Part shown: one piece after another, positions 35,689-45,438 of the stretch
Numbering within the stretch: the first letter of the stretch is position 1
How the letters are laid out: each line of letters begins with the position of its first letter
Origin: Bacteroidota bacterium
GTDB taxonomy: Bacteria; Bacteroidota; Bacteroidia; AKYH767-A; OLB10
Direction of reading: 5' to 3'
Length of the DNA: 54,873 nucleotides
Assembly: GCA_023251535.1 (NCBI GenBank)
Contig: JAHEYP010000016.1
Span: 3,587 to 58,459, forward strand
Notes under the pieces: model-generated
Database searches by the model: none
Told to the model about the DNA's origin: nothing
What the model saw: the letters and a program-made list of their open reading frames with translations, nothing else
Program-made: the position numbers and the translations under genes

Positions 35689-37977
35689 CTACTGTTTGAT
35701 AAATTGTTTTCTTATTACGGAATCATGAGAAGTATAAACGATTGTATAAATTCCGGAGGGCAGACAAATTGTGCTATACGTAAAGAGTACTCGATTTCCC
35801 TTTTTTGATATAGTTGGTGATAGGGTCAATGGTCTTCCTGATATATCAAAAAAGCTGATGTTGTAAAAAGAACTAATAGTAGTTTCGATGTTTAATTGGT
35901 CCTTAGAAGGATTTGGATAGATTTTAATTATTGGGCTTTCACTGAAAGTTTCTATGCCTGTAATTGCTGGGAGCAATACTGTACTATCACTCATAAGTGC
36001 AGCGCCAAATGTTTGACCTGATTGTTTCATTATAGTCACATCAGATAGTGTTAAGTTAAAATAGATCGGAATATTAATGAATGAACTAGTTTGTATTTCA
36101 ATAGTTCCAATGCGCCCATTGAAGTTAGTAATACTTGTTTGATCATTTCTTGAAATTCCAACAGATAATATCCCACTTGAAAAATCTACGTGAGTCATTT
36201 CAATTAGGTTCATCATAGGGGTTCCTAATGTTGTTGAAGTAACATTGAAGTTTAAATTGCTGTTAGAAATGAGTGTCGTATCAAAGGTTACTGTGAAAGA
36301 TAATCCTAACAGACTGTCAATAGGTTGTGAATTTGATCCGGCCATCACATCAAAGTATATTATGTCATTTGCATAGGCTGAATCTTGCAATGCCATTAAA
36401 TAGATGCTATTTAATGATTTATTAATTTCATTATTAGCACTACGATTTGTATGTGTTTGTGCATAATTCAGATGAATTGCTAAGGTATCGTCTAATGATA
36501 TAATTCCATCTCCATTACAATCTGAATTTTTGTAATTTATACCATTAGCAAATGTCTGATTCCAATTGTTGCCCCAGTAACCATCCCAAGTATTAGTTAA
36601 GACTGGTCGTGATAAGCCGCTTGATAAATACCCTTTTGCCAGGTAAAGCAAATCCTCTACATTAACAGAAAGGTCATTATTACAATCGCCTGGCCAAGTA
36701 CGAGTGGCTACGGAACATGTATCAATGATATTAAAGGAATTGGCAACTGTACAGTTTTGAAAAGAGGCTGAACCAATATAGACTCCCGACAAATATGCAT
36801 TGATGTTAATAGAGGTATCTTGAAGCGGAACGCTAATATTGTTAGTGTCCGTAAAAGAAATCCAATTATAATTTGGGGAATTAATAGGCAATGAGATACT
36901 TACTGTATCATTACAAATAGTATATGTGATATTAGTGTCTCTAGCAGCAGAAATATGTATTGTATCAGTAGAAATGCAATTTGGATTTAGATGTGTTGCC
37001 GTTACAACATAAGTTTCATCAAAAATTTGTGAAGCTATTGGGTTGCTAATGTTCGAATCTGACAACCCATTAGTAGGAAGCCATTGATAACTGGATGAAG
37101 GGTAATTTGAAATAGCTGTTAGCTGTATTTCTCCTTGACAAACCATTGTGTCTTTTGGGGATGCTTCTACGGAATATAAGTAACATGGGTTATTAGAAGA
37201 ACTGCTTTTAGCACTAAAAGATTTTATCATTAATGCTGTATTATAATCTCCATCACATACATCAGCGAGGACTATTTTAACATGATGAGGGATAAAAGGA
37301 TTAATTGGGATTTTGTTTTTAATTAAAGTAGTATAACCATCGTATACCATACTTGCTCCGTTAACATTATCTACATAATAGTTACAATTATTACAAGGGC
37401 CATTACTAGCAACACCAAACGGTGCAGGACCATTATTTACAGTGTTCACATTAACGGGAAGCGAAGTGCCCGGTACAAAAGCTATGTTTATGCCATCTAC
37501 TAAAATTAAAAACGCATCAAAGCAACCACTGTTTGTATACTCGTTATATTCTTCCGATAGATAGGAATAAGATATCTCGAAACTGTCAGATAACACTGTC
37601 ATATCAAATTCAAGAGTTACGGCATCAAATATTGATGTTATTGGTGTGTTGAAGTATGTTGACAAAGTTTGGTCACCAGGAAGTAGAAAATCTGTAGTCG
37701 ACAATTTAGTTGGTAGGCTATCGAGATCGTAACATCTCCCAGTGCATAGCATAATCCCTTCTGTCACTGGCATTCCACAATTCGTGCATGATATTTTCGC
37801 CTTTGCTCCATCGGCTCCCGAATAAATCGCGTTTGAGATTAATACACCGTGACCTGCAAGGATTTGTGCTAATTGATTTGCACTATAGGTTGTATCTATC
37901 GTAGAATATTGTGAAAGTGATTTCTTTGGAATCGCTATGATTACTATCAATAATAGACCAAATATGACCTGTTTCAT
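35689..37977 (-). CDS. Choice-of-anchor L protein with dockerin-like and cohesin-like modules and T9SS sorting domain
   Basis: This 762-residue secreted protein has a signal peptide of about 22 residues (ending SLS-Q). Residues about 25-270 are a choice-of-anchor L domain (YSANQLAQILAGHGVLISNAIYSGA..., SIFDAVTLEFDMT, FEISYSYLSEEYNEY). An Ig-like stretch follows. Residues about 425-515 form a dockerin-like module with two Ca-loop-like segments (GDCNNDLSVNVEDL and DCNGDGIISLDDT), then a cohesin-like beta-sandwich (IYFDVMAGSNSQPIDSLLGLSFTVTFD). The C-terminus is a T9SS domain (KIYPNPSKDQLNIE). The dockerin/cohesin pair is shared with the 1511-residue protein at 50057. It is divergent from the gene at 38125. 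Confidence 0.87.
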   Translation of the reverse strand: MKQVIFGLLLIVIIAIPKKSLSQYSTIDTTYSANQLAQILAGHGVLISNAIYSGADGAKAKISCTNCGMPVTEGIMLCTGRCYDLDSLPTKLSTTDFLLPGDQTLSTYFNTPITSIFDAVTLEFDMTVLSDSFEISYSYLSEEYNEYTNSGCFDAFLILVDGINIAFVPGTSLPVNVNTVNNGPAPFGVASNGPCNNCNYYVDNVNGASMVYDGYTTLIKNKIPINPFIPHHVKIVLADVCDGDYNTALMIKSFSAKSSSSNNPCYLYSVEASPKDTMVCQGEIQLTAISNYPSSSYQWLPTNGLSDSNISNPIASQIFDETYVVTATHLNPNCISTDTIHISAARDTNITYTICNDTVSISLPINSPNYNWISFTDTNNISVPLQDTSININAYLSGVYIGSASFQNCTVANSFNIIDTCSVATRTWPGDCNNDLSVNVEDLLYLAKGYLSSGLSRPVLTNTWDGYWGNNWNQTFANGINYKNSDCNGDGIISLDDTLAIHLNYAQTHTNRSANNEINKSLNSIYLMALQDSAYANDIIYFDVMAGSNSQPIDSLLGLSFTVTFDTTLISNSNLNFNVTSTTLGTPMMNLIEMTHVDFSSGILSVGISRNDQTSITNFNGRIGTIEIQTSSFINIPIYFNLTLSDVTIMKQSGQTFGAALMSDSTVLLPAITGIETFSESPIIKIYPNPSKDQLNIETTISSFYNISFFDISGRPLTLSPTISKKGNRVLFTYSTICLPSGIYTIVYTSHDSVIRKQFIKQ

Positions 37978-38124
37978 GAAGTTTAAAATATAATTAACAA
38001 ATTTGAGAATAATTATACAGACAACCTAAAATTCATTTTTGTTGCCTGATCAATTTGTTATTTGACTTAACTAGTTTAATCGAATTATAGAAGAATTCAT
38101 ATATTAGCATTAAAATATTTAGTC

Positions 38125-40122
38125 ATGATTAGACCCTTTCGCTTCATTATTAGTTTTATTTTAACTCTTAATTCAGTATACGCGCAGCAATCCCCCGCTT
38201 TGCGATTACCAGCTGATCGTATCCGACAGAGCTTAAATATCCTCAAGAATTCATCTTCATCAGTAAATTCAATTCCTGTTCCCAATAAGGCATCTGCAGC
38301 GCTTCCCGGTGCTGTTATGAGTGCCGTTAATAGGTCAATCGTGAAGCCCGACTTGCAAAGAACCTTCAATCGCCGCTCTTCTATTGTAAGCCCCGCTCAA
38401 ATAGATACGGCTTTTGTTGGGGCTGTTCCTCACGATACTTTGGTTGTAACAGGCAACTGGACATGCAACGGTCCGATCTATGTTTTTAATGACGGAGTGC
38501 TAATATTTGATAATGCAAACGCGACTGTATTGGGAGATATTTATGTTTGGGGCAATGGAACTTTAATTGGTGATTCAACACAATTTCATATTCCTCAAGC
38601 TTGGTTCTACCAACGTTCCGTTATGATAGTTGACAGTGCATCGCTTACCTTAAATCAATGCGCTTTCGAGTTCAGTGGAATGTCGCATAATTTTATTTTT
38701 CAAGGAGCAGCTCAAGTGAATTTAAATCATATTTATCAAAACGATTGGACAACTGCCGGATTATGGGGCAATCCCGAAGTTAATATCAACGATTGCAATT
38801 TAATGGGAGAATATATTATTGCGGGCACAAGTCATTTCCATGTCAGCAATTCTGATACTTTATTGTTATGGCAACAGTATGCCGATTCAGCTGTGATCAA
38901 TACAACTTATCCTCCCGGATCTTTAATAAATAGTTATACTGTTAATCATTTTCAACCTGGAATCAGTGGAGTAGGGTACGATGTACAATTAGATACTTGC
39001 ACTAATGTATGGTGGGGACTAATGCCCGTAAATGGTTCTGATGTTACCATCAATAATTCTGTCATTCGAGCTATTGGTTGCTGGTTTCAAAATGGTGATT
39101 CAGTAAACGCTTCCGGATTAGTAAATAATTCGGTTTATTCGAACTTTACTGCACCATTGCCCGATCGAAATTTACATTTCAATAATTGTAATGTTCAAAC
39201 ATGGAGCTTGTATGTTTTCGATACCTCTTATTTGCATATCACCGGATGTATTTTAGGCGAAGTGGGTACGCAATATAAGTCGATGTGCCTAGCAGAGAAT
39301 TTTTTAATGGATGGTTCAGGAGGATATTTCTGGGCAACCGATACCAGCTTTATTGTAAGTTCGCTGAGTAGTGCTTTAACGATTGTTAGAAGCGAACGCA
39401 ACGGAATTTTTGTTTTCGGATACGGGACTTGTAATAGTAATCCGCCAACTGCTATAGGAAGCAGTGTAATGATCGTCGCCCAAAGTTCTTTGCCACAAGA
39501 TCCAATTGCACAAGAACACGCGGTTGCTTGGTATGCTAATATCAACGGACCAGCATCATCTTTTACAAATACTTTTGTACCTATTAGCGGCACAGCCTTT
39601 ATCGATCAAGGACCATTGGGTTCATGGATGGACTTTTACGCTTACAGTTTGTATTATCGAGCTGTAGGTGACACAATATGGCATGCAATTGTAATTGATA
39701 GTACGCAGGAAATTCGACATGCTACGTTAGCTAATTGGAATACCATCGGTCTTACCCAAGGTAACTATGAATTAAAGCTTACGCTCATCAGTAATTTGGG
39801 CGATAGCGTTGATGCTCAAAAAGGAATCATATTACAACCGGGAATACTTGGGGTGAACACATTTGATAAGAATGAAATGTTTAACATTTATCCAAATCCA
39901 ACGAATGATTTAATTACAATTGATATAAATAATTTAAAGAAGGGAAATTGTAATGTAGTCATAACTGATAAATTAGGTAGGATTATTAAAAATGGCGATG
40001 AGATGATTGATAATAGAATTATGATTAATACTTCTTATTTTAAAGATGGTATTTACTCATTAATTATATCCAATCATGATGGAATCTACTCAAAAAAATT
40101 TGCAGTATATCATAAAGAATAG
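38125..40122 (+). CDS. Parallel beta-helix-like surface protein with T9SS sorting domain
   Basis: This 665-residue secreted protein has a signal peptide (MIRPFRFIISFILTLNSVYA-Q). Residues about 90-440 have short beta-strand turns with repeated small hydrophobic/Asn patterns (GPIYVFNDGVLIFDNANATVLGDI, SASLTLNQCAFEFSG, NVNDCNLMGEYIIAG, VTINNSVIRAIG), consistent with a right-handed parallel beta-helix. The fold is inferred only. No clear lyase catalytic residues are identified. The last 75 residues are a T9SS type A sorting domain (FNIYPNPTNDLITIDI). It is divergent from the choice-of-anchor L gene. Confidence 0.82.
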   Translation: MIRPFRFIISFILTLNSVYAQQSPALRLPADRIRQSLNILKNSSSSVNSIPVPNKASAALPGAVMSAVNRSIVKPDLQRTFNRRSSIVSPAQIDTAFVGAVPHDTLVVTGNWTCNGPIYVFNDGVLIFDNANATVLGDIYVWGNGTLIGDSTQFHIPQAWFYQRSVMIVDSASLTLNQCAFEFSGMSHNFIFQGAAQVNLNHIYQNDWTTAGLWGNPEVNINDCNLMGEYIIAGTSHFHVSNSDTLLLWQQYADSAVINTTYPPGSLINSYTVNHFQPGISGVGYDVQLDTCTNVWWGLMPVNGSDVTINNSVIRAIGCWFQNGDSVNASGLVNNSVYSNFTAPLPDRNLHFNNCNVQTWSLYVFDTSYLHITGCILGEVGTQYKSMCLAENFLMDGSGGYFWATDTSFIVSSLSSALTIVRSERNGIFVFGYGTCNSNPPTAIGSSVMIVAQSSLPQDPIAQEHAVAWYANINGPASSFTNTFVPISGTAFIDQGPLGSWMDFYAYSLYYRAVGDTIWHAIVIDSTQEIRHATLANWNTIGLTQGNYELKLTLISNLGDSVDAQKGIILQPGILGVNTFDKNEMFNIYPNPTNDLITIDINNLKKGNCNVVITDKLGRIIKNGDEMIDNRIMINTSYFKDGIYSLIISNHDGIYSKKFAVYHKE

Positions 40123-40228
40123 TTGTGTGATTGTTTGTAATATTAATTTAGATCATATTACAACACATTCCTCCTTCTTCCTTTCTTCATGAAAACTTCT
40201 TATTTTTATCTTTCTATAATGTGATGTT

Positions 40229-40999
40229 ATGAAAGATTCATTCAAATCAACAATATTGTTATTTGCATTTAGTGCAATTGCATATGCTAATTATGCAGTA
40301 GTAAGACCTAAGAAAGATGTGAATAGGGTTAAATCAATTGCAATGGAGGCTCCTGAAGATTCTATTCCTTTAACAATAAAGGATATTGAGGGCAATGTTT
40401 ATAAAACAGTAGTAATTGGGAAGCAACTTTGGTTTCAAGAAAACTTGCGTACGAAGACCTATCGCAACGGAAAACCTATCTCAAAAAAATTGAGTGATGC
40501 GCAATGGAAGGTGAATAAAACAGGAGCCTGCGCCGTTTACAATAATGATACAATAAAGGAGCAAGCATTCGGGCAATTATACAATTGGTATGCAGTTGCT
40601 AATCCTGCCGGATTATGCCCTGTAGGATGGCACGTTGCTAAGGATAGCGATTGGAATACTGCAGTTGCATTCCTTGATTCATATGCAGACACAACTGAGC
40701 GTAAAAGAATTCAAAGTGAAATAGCTGGCGGAGCTATGAAAGAAATTGGTATTACTCATTGGGTGGCACCAAATACAGGAGCCACTGGTACCGCTAATTT
40801 TTTAGGGTATGCAGGAGGAAATAAAAGCCCTGATGGTAAATGTAATGATGTAGGCGCATATGGCTACTGGTGGACATCTACACCTTCTTCTACGAATGAA
40901 GCTTATGGACGATTACTTAGCTATTTCAACAGTAATATTGATCGTTATAAAGCTTCTAAAAATGTCGGACTTTCTGTGCGTTGCGTAAAGAATCAATAA
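40229..40999 (+). CDS. FISUMP-domain exported protein
   Basis: This 256-residue protein has an N-terminal signal sequence (KSTILLFAFSAIAYA) and one FISUMP domain (Fibrobacter succinogenes major paralogous domain). Typical motifs are present: DIEGNVYKTVVIGKQLWFQENLRTK, GQLYNWYAV, LCPVGWHVAKDSDWN and YGYWWTSTPSSTNEAYGRL, ending GLSVRCVKN. The function of the family is unknown. There is no T9SS sorting domain, so a periplasmic or outer-surface protein is inferred. Confidence 0.9.
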   Translation: MKDSFKSTILLFAFSAIAYANYAVVRPKKDVNRVKSIAMEAPEDSIPLTIKDIEGNVYKTVVIGKQLWFQENLRTKTYRNGKPISKKLSDAQWKVNKTGACAVYNNDTIKEQAFGQLYNWYAVANPAGLCPVGWHVAKDSDWNTAVAFLDSYADTTERKRIQSEIAGGAMKEIGITHWVAPNTGATGTANFLGYAGGNKSPDGKCNDVGAYGYWWTSTPSSTNEAYGRLLSYFNSNIDRYKASKNVGLSVRCVKNQ

Positions 41000-41019
41000 C
41001 TAATGATGTGTAAATAAAA

Positions 41020-41055
41020 AGCCTTTCATTCTTTATGGAATGAAAGGCTATTTTT
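41020..41055. terminator. Bidirectional terminator between FISUMP and the TMTC-like gene
   Basis: AGCCTTTCATTC pairs perfectly with GAATGAAAGGCT (12 bp) around a 6-nt loop, with A-rich and T-rich flanks, between two convergent genes. Confidence 0.9.
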
Positions 41056-41072
41056 ATCCTCAATAATTTAGT

Positions 41073-43190
41073 TTATTTTTTGTTTTGAAGTTTACTCAAT
41101 GCAAACTGTCGACTCGAATTTGCTAAAGGATCACTAGGATCTAATTCCAATACTTTTGCAAAATCTGCAGCCGCTAATTCCCATTGTTCGGTGTTAGTGT
41201 ATCCCACACCTCGACTGTAATATGCGCTTTTGTTCTTCGGAGCAAATTGTATTACCGTCGAATAATCTGCAATAGCCTCTTTCCATTTTTTCAAACTTCC
41301 ATAGGTAATCGCACGATTGTTATAAGCCTTAATATAATTAGGATCTAACTCAATTACTTTTGAGCAGTCAATAATCGCTTTTTCTAGTTCACCTGTACTT
41401 CCATAAACAATAGCTCGATTCGAATAAGAATCAATGTATCTTGGATCAATTTCTATAGCTTTGGTATAATCATTAACTGCCTCGGCCCATTGCTGTTTAC
41501 TCATATAAATATTTCCGCGGTTGTAATAATTATTTTGATTATTAGGATTCTTCGTTATTGCAATTTGAAAATCTGCTAAGGCTTTATCCATTTGATTTAA
41601 ATTGCCATAAGCTACAGCTCTACTGGCATAGGCTTCTGAATTTTCCGGATTTATTTCAAGGCTCTTCGTATAACTATCGATCGCTTTTTCCCATTGGTTA
41701 AAACTAGCATAAGCTACTCCTAAATTGAAATAAGCTAAAGAATAATACTTAGGGTTAAGTTCTACAGCCTTAGCGTAATCTGCTAATGCTTTTTCTCGCT
41801 GATCCATGCTCCAATACGCCACCCCTCTATTCATATATGGTCTAGCTTTATTAGGCGATTTTGTAATCACATCATTCCATAAACTTAACTCGTCTTTCCA
41901 AACTTTATTTCTTTGGAATGTCATTCCTGAATATGTTGCAATAAGAACAATAAATAAAGCAAGTAGTATCGATTTGTTGTTTTTGCGAAGGAACATGTAA
42001 CCTAAAGAGCTAATGATAAGGAAAAATCCAAAAGAAGGTAGATAAGTTCTATGCTCGAAAATTAAATCGGCGATTGGTATAATACTCGACTCTACAGCCA
42101 AGGTGATGAAGAACCAAAAAATTCCGAATGAAACGATTCTGTTCTTATTGAAGAGGTAAATAGCGAGGCTAATTAATGAAATAAATATCAAGAAGCTGAA
42201 TAGTGTTCCCAAAGCAAAGAAACTTGTAGCTAAAGGATAATCATAATCAAGATTTTGATTGATTGGCAATATCAGCAAACGAACATAAGTTAAGATAACA
42301 GAAAATTGAGTTAGCAAATAGTCCATTGATGATACAACGAAGTTATTCCCTCCCGATGCAGGCAATGGCTTAAAGATACTTCCGCTAAAACTAATCGAAA
42401 ATATTACTGCCATACTCGCTATTGCAGTTAGTAGAAATATGACACGCTTATCGTTGAAGCGAATTTTTGGAGTGTTGGTAGACAGAAAAAAGATTTCAAT
42501 CAATACAATTGTAAATGGAAGCGTAAAGGCGTTCTCTTTTGTTAAAAGCGCTAAGATAGCTGCAACGATTGCTCCTCCAAACAAGAAGTATCTCGATACG
42601 CCATTATTTTCGGAGATCCTAGCTTTGATGTAAAGGGTTAATGAAAGAAAATAAAACATGGCCACCATCGCCGCCATTCTTTGCACAATATAAGTAACTG
42701 ATTGCGTAGCTAAGGGGTGAGATACAAATAGTAAGGCGGTAAAAAGTGCAATCGATTTTTTATGTTCTGCAAGTGAATGAGATTTTAATCCCGGAGTAGA
42801 AAAAAGAAGCATCGTTAGCCACCAAACAAGTCCGGAAGTTATTAAGTGAATTAGTACATTGACAAAATGATATCCCCAAACGTTTAACTCTCCGAAATGA
42901 TAATTTATAGCAAAAGATAGGTATGGAATAAATCGACTGTGATTGTAATTCCATATTGCTCCAATATCCGATAAATTGCGAATACTAACATTTTCCATAA
43001 TGCTATTTCTATCATCTAAGTGAAAAGAACATTTGAAACTGTTAGAATAGATAATCAATCCTACAAAAAATATGATTAATAGCGCAACACCTCCCATTAA
43101 TCCCTGGCTACTTACAGGTTTTTTAGAAGAAGAATTTTGTGGTCGAAAATCACTTGTATTTGACTTATTTGGTGATTTAGCCTTTTTCAT
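41073..43190 (-). CDS. TMTC-like polytopic membrane glycosyltransferase with TPR repeats
   Basis: This 705-residue protein has about ten to eleven hydrophobic segments in residues about 30-425, then seven TPR units of 34 residues (about residues 445-700; for example ARPYMNRGVAYWSMDQREKA, NSEAYASRAVAYGNLNQMDK). The first loop has FHLDDRNSIMENVSIRNL, with paired acidic residues (DD) as in GT-C enzymes of the PMT/TMTC type. TMTC proteins are O-mannosyltransferases with this layout. It may take sugar from a polyprenyl-phosphate donor, but activity is inferred. It sits downstream of two GT2 genes on the same strand, forming a probable glycosylation unit. Confidence 0.8.
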   Translation of the reverse strand: MKKAKSPNKSNTSDFRPQNSSSKKPVSSQGLMGGVALLIIFFVGLIIYSNSFKCSFHLDDRNSIMENVSIRNLSDIGAIWNYNHSRFIPYLSFAINYHFGELNVWGYHFVNVLIHLITSGLVWWLTMLLFSTPGLKSHSLAEHKKSIALFTALLFVSHPLATQSVTYIVQRMAAMVAMFYFLSLTLYIKARISENNGVSRYFLFGGAIVAAILALLTKENAFTLPFTIVLIEIFFLSTNTPKIRFNDKRVIFLLTAIASMAVIFSISFSGSIFKPLPASGGNNFVVSSMDYLLTQFSVILTYVRLLILPINQNLDYDYPLATSFFALGTLFSFLIFISLISLAIYLFNKNRIVSFGIFWFFITLAVESSIIPIADLIFEHRTYLPSFGFFLIISSLGYMFLRKNNKSILLALFIVLIATYSGMTFQRNKVWKDELSLWNDVITKSPNKARPYMNRGVAYWSMDQREKALADYAKAVELNPKYYSLAYFNLGVAYASFNQWEKAIDSYTKSLEINPENSEAYASRAVAYGNLNQMDKALADFQIAITKNPNNQNNYYNRGNIYMSKQQWAEAVNDYTKAIEIDPRYIDSYSNRAIVYGSTGELEKAIIDCSKVIELDPNYIKAYNNRAITYGSLKKWKEAIADYSTVIQFAPKNKSAYYSRGVGYTNTEQWELAAADFAKVLELDPSDPLANSSRQFALSKLQNKK

Positions 43191-43277
43191 AGTTCTTAAT
43201 AAGGTTTATTGCTTTAGGCAATTATAACAAATAATTGGTTGGAATGAAAGTAATATTTTGAATTGAATGTAAATGGC

Positions 43278-44267
43278 TTAAAGAATATACTTAAATATTC
43301 TAGGTGTTTTCCATGAAAGGTATACAGCAAGCCTCACATAGATGGGCTCATTTTTCAAATATCGATTGTTGTAATATTCAAGGAAATACTTCGATAAGCC
43401 TTCTCTCAATCCCATGAAGGTTTCAAATTTATTATCCGCCTTCGCCATTTTCAATCGGCGCATATTCGAAATAAGTAATTGCTTAATGAAAACAATTTCA
43501 AGTTCTGAATAATAAGTTTGTAATTTCCCTTCTGATTGGTAATGTCCGCAAACAGAATCAATAACTTTCATGAAATCACTAATGCTATGAATCGTGAAGT
43601 TCAATGACTTCGAATGAATAACATAATTATAAATTGGCTCTTTGCAGAATACAATTTTCGGTGTATGCAGAAACCATCTTAAACTAGCTTCTTGATCTTC
43701 CGCCATTTTGCCATTTGAAAAAAGTAGTTTTTCATTCTCGGCAATTATCTCTCTTTTGATGATTCGTAACCATGGCGCACCTTCTGTTTTGCAAATGATT
43801 TCAGGATGTGATGATAAACTTACAGGGGTATCGTAAATATTCCAACTCCCAAACGGATATATTTTTTCTAAAAGACTTTGCTTTCGATTATAAATTCTTT
43901 GATAAGCAATGAAAACTAAATCGGGCTGATGTTTTTCAATAGCATTAATAATTACATCAAAATAATTTGGTTCAAGGGTGTCATCTCCATCTGCAAAAGT
44001 TAAATACTTCCCGACTGCTTTTTTCATTCCAAAATTCCTAGCTTCTCCTGGCCCGCCGTTTTCTTTTATGATAGATTGAATATGGTTGGGGAAGGTTGCT
44101 TTATAACGATCAATGACTTGTTGTGTATTGTCAGTCGATGCATCGTTAACTATGATAATCTCGAAATTCTTGAATGTCTGATTTAAAATACTATCAAGGC
44201 ATCTTGATAGACTGTCCTCTACATTAAAAACCGGAATTACAATGCTTATTAAAATATCAGTAGTCAT
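43278..44267 (-). CDS. Family 2 glycosyltransferase
   Basis: This 329-residue enzyme begins with a GT-A fold: ISIVIPVFNVEDSLSRCLDSILNQTFKNFEIIIVNDASTDNTQ, a GGPGEARNFGM segment and the DXD-like FADGDD motif that binds the metal-nucleotide sugar. The EDQEASLRWFLHTP region is typical of GT2. No membrane helices are evident, so it is likely cytoplasmic or membrane-associated. It lies between the TMTC-like gene and the DPM1-like gene and may glycosylate a lipid carrier or surface polymer. Confidence 0.9.
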   Translation of the reverse strand: MTTDILISIVIPVFNVEDSLSRCLDSILNQTFKNFEIIIVNDASTDNTQQVIDRYKATFPNHIQSIIKENGGPGEARNFGMKKAVGKYLTFADGDDTLEPNYFDVIINAIEKHQPDLVFIAYQRIYNRKQSLLEKIYPFGSWNIYDTPVSLSSHPEIICKTEGAPWLRIIKREIIAENEKLLFSNGKMAEDQEASLRWFLHTPKIVFCKEPIYNYVIHSKSLNFTIHSISDFMKVIDSVCGHYQSEGKLQTYYSELEIVFIKQLLISNMRRLKMAKADNKFETFMGLREGLSKYFLEYYNNRYLKNEPIYVRLAVYLSWKTPRIFKYIL

Positions 44268-44303
44268 ACTATTTAACAGGAATAGTTTATTCCTGTAAGA
44301 TTT

Positions 44304-45197
44304 TTAATTTGAATTGTTCTTTTGGTTTTTGCGAATTAATGTGAGTTGCTCGGCAATTAATCCAAGGAAGAAGAAAATTAGCGATGAAATAAATCCAAGT
44401 AATGCTCCACTACTTACTCCTTGTCCACGAAGTATAATTGGAATTCCCCATGCTGCCGATATCAAAAAAGCAATGATAGATACTGGCAAGAATATTTTCA
44501 TCGGATTAAACAAGAATATCATGTTTACAATTTCCATTATCGTTTCAAACGCTGTCTGAATACCAATCGTACTTTCGCCTTTTAAACGATCATTGACTAC
44601 AATAGGCTCTTCTAATACTAAATGACGATTACTTATAAAGATCAAAGTAATAATATCACTGTATGGCATATTGTTGGGAGTTAAATGCAAATATTGTTTT
44701 GCTAACTCTGTACGATAAATCTTCATTCCCGAATTGATATCATGCACAGGAACTGTTAACATCAACTTAGCAGTAAATCGAATTATTGATTTACCAATAG
44801 ATCTCATGAAGGACGCATCTTTTGTACCTTTGCGCGATCCAACAATCATATCAGCATCGGTCGATTTTACCAAAGCGAATAACTTATCGACATCATCTGT
44901 TCGGTGCTGCCCGTCAGCATCAATGGTTATTACATACTCAGTATCGCTTGCTTGTATTGCACTTTTAATAGCAGCACCATATCCTTTGTTTAATTTATGA
45001 TGCACAACTTTTAAACGATTAGAGTGCTCGTAATTCTTAAGAACAGCCTTTGTATTATCTTTCGATCCATCATTGGTAATGATTAATTTCCAATTTCGCT
45101 TCTCGACGAATGCTATTAAATCTGGTAAGATGATCTTCAGGTTTTCCTCTTCGTTGTAGGCGGGGATAACTATAGTAAGTTCCGGCTTTAATTCCAT
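44304..45197 (-). CDS. DPM1/GtrB-like polyprenyl-phosphate glycosyltransferase
   Basis: This 297-residue GT2 enzyme has LTIVIPAYNEEENL, the metal-binding D-A-D motif (VITIDADGQHRTDDV) and VGSRKGTKDASFMRSIGKSIIR, and ends in two transmembrane helices (about residues 225-280). The layout matches polyprenyl-phosphate sugar synthases such as GtrB/DPM1, which load a sugar onto undecaprenyl phosphate for a GT-C enzyme. It is the first gene of the cluster and divergent from the second kinase gene, with 241 bp between. Confidence 0.88.
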   Translation of the reverse strand: MELKPELTIVIPAYNEEENLKIILPDLIAFVEKRNWKLIITNDGSKDNTKAVLKNYEHSNRLKVVHHKLNKGYGAAIKSAIQASDTEYVITIDADGQHRTDDVDKLFALVKSTDADMIVGSRKGTKDASFMRSIGKSIIRFTAKLMLTVPVHDINSGMKIYRTELAKQYLHLTPNNMPYSDIITLIFISNRHLVLEEPIVVNDRLKGESTIGIQTAFETIMEIVNMIFLFNPMKIFLPVSIIAFLISAAWGIPIILRGQGVSSGALLGFISSLIFFFLGLIAEQLTLIRKNQKNNSN

Positions 45198-45438
45198 CTG
45201 ATTGCTTAAAACGTATAATTCAAGTCGTTATGAGGCTAAAATACTCTATTTATCATCAATTTCATAATGGAAGCACCTCATTTGGATCTATATCGACAAG
45301 ATAACTCAATTTCTAATCAAAATGCAATTATTTTTTTACTTTAGTACGGCCTTTAAATCGTTTCGTCATTGACTTATAGTAAAATGTGCTCCATTATTAT
45401 CATACAAAGCATAATATAAGTTGTTGGCAAATTATCAT

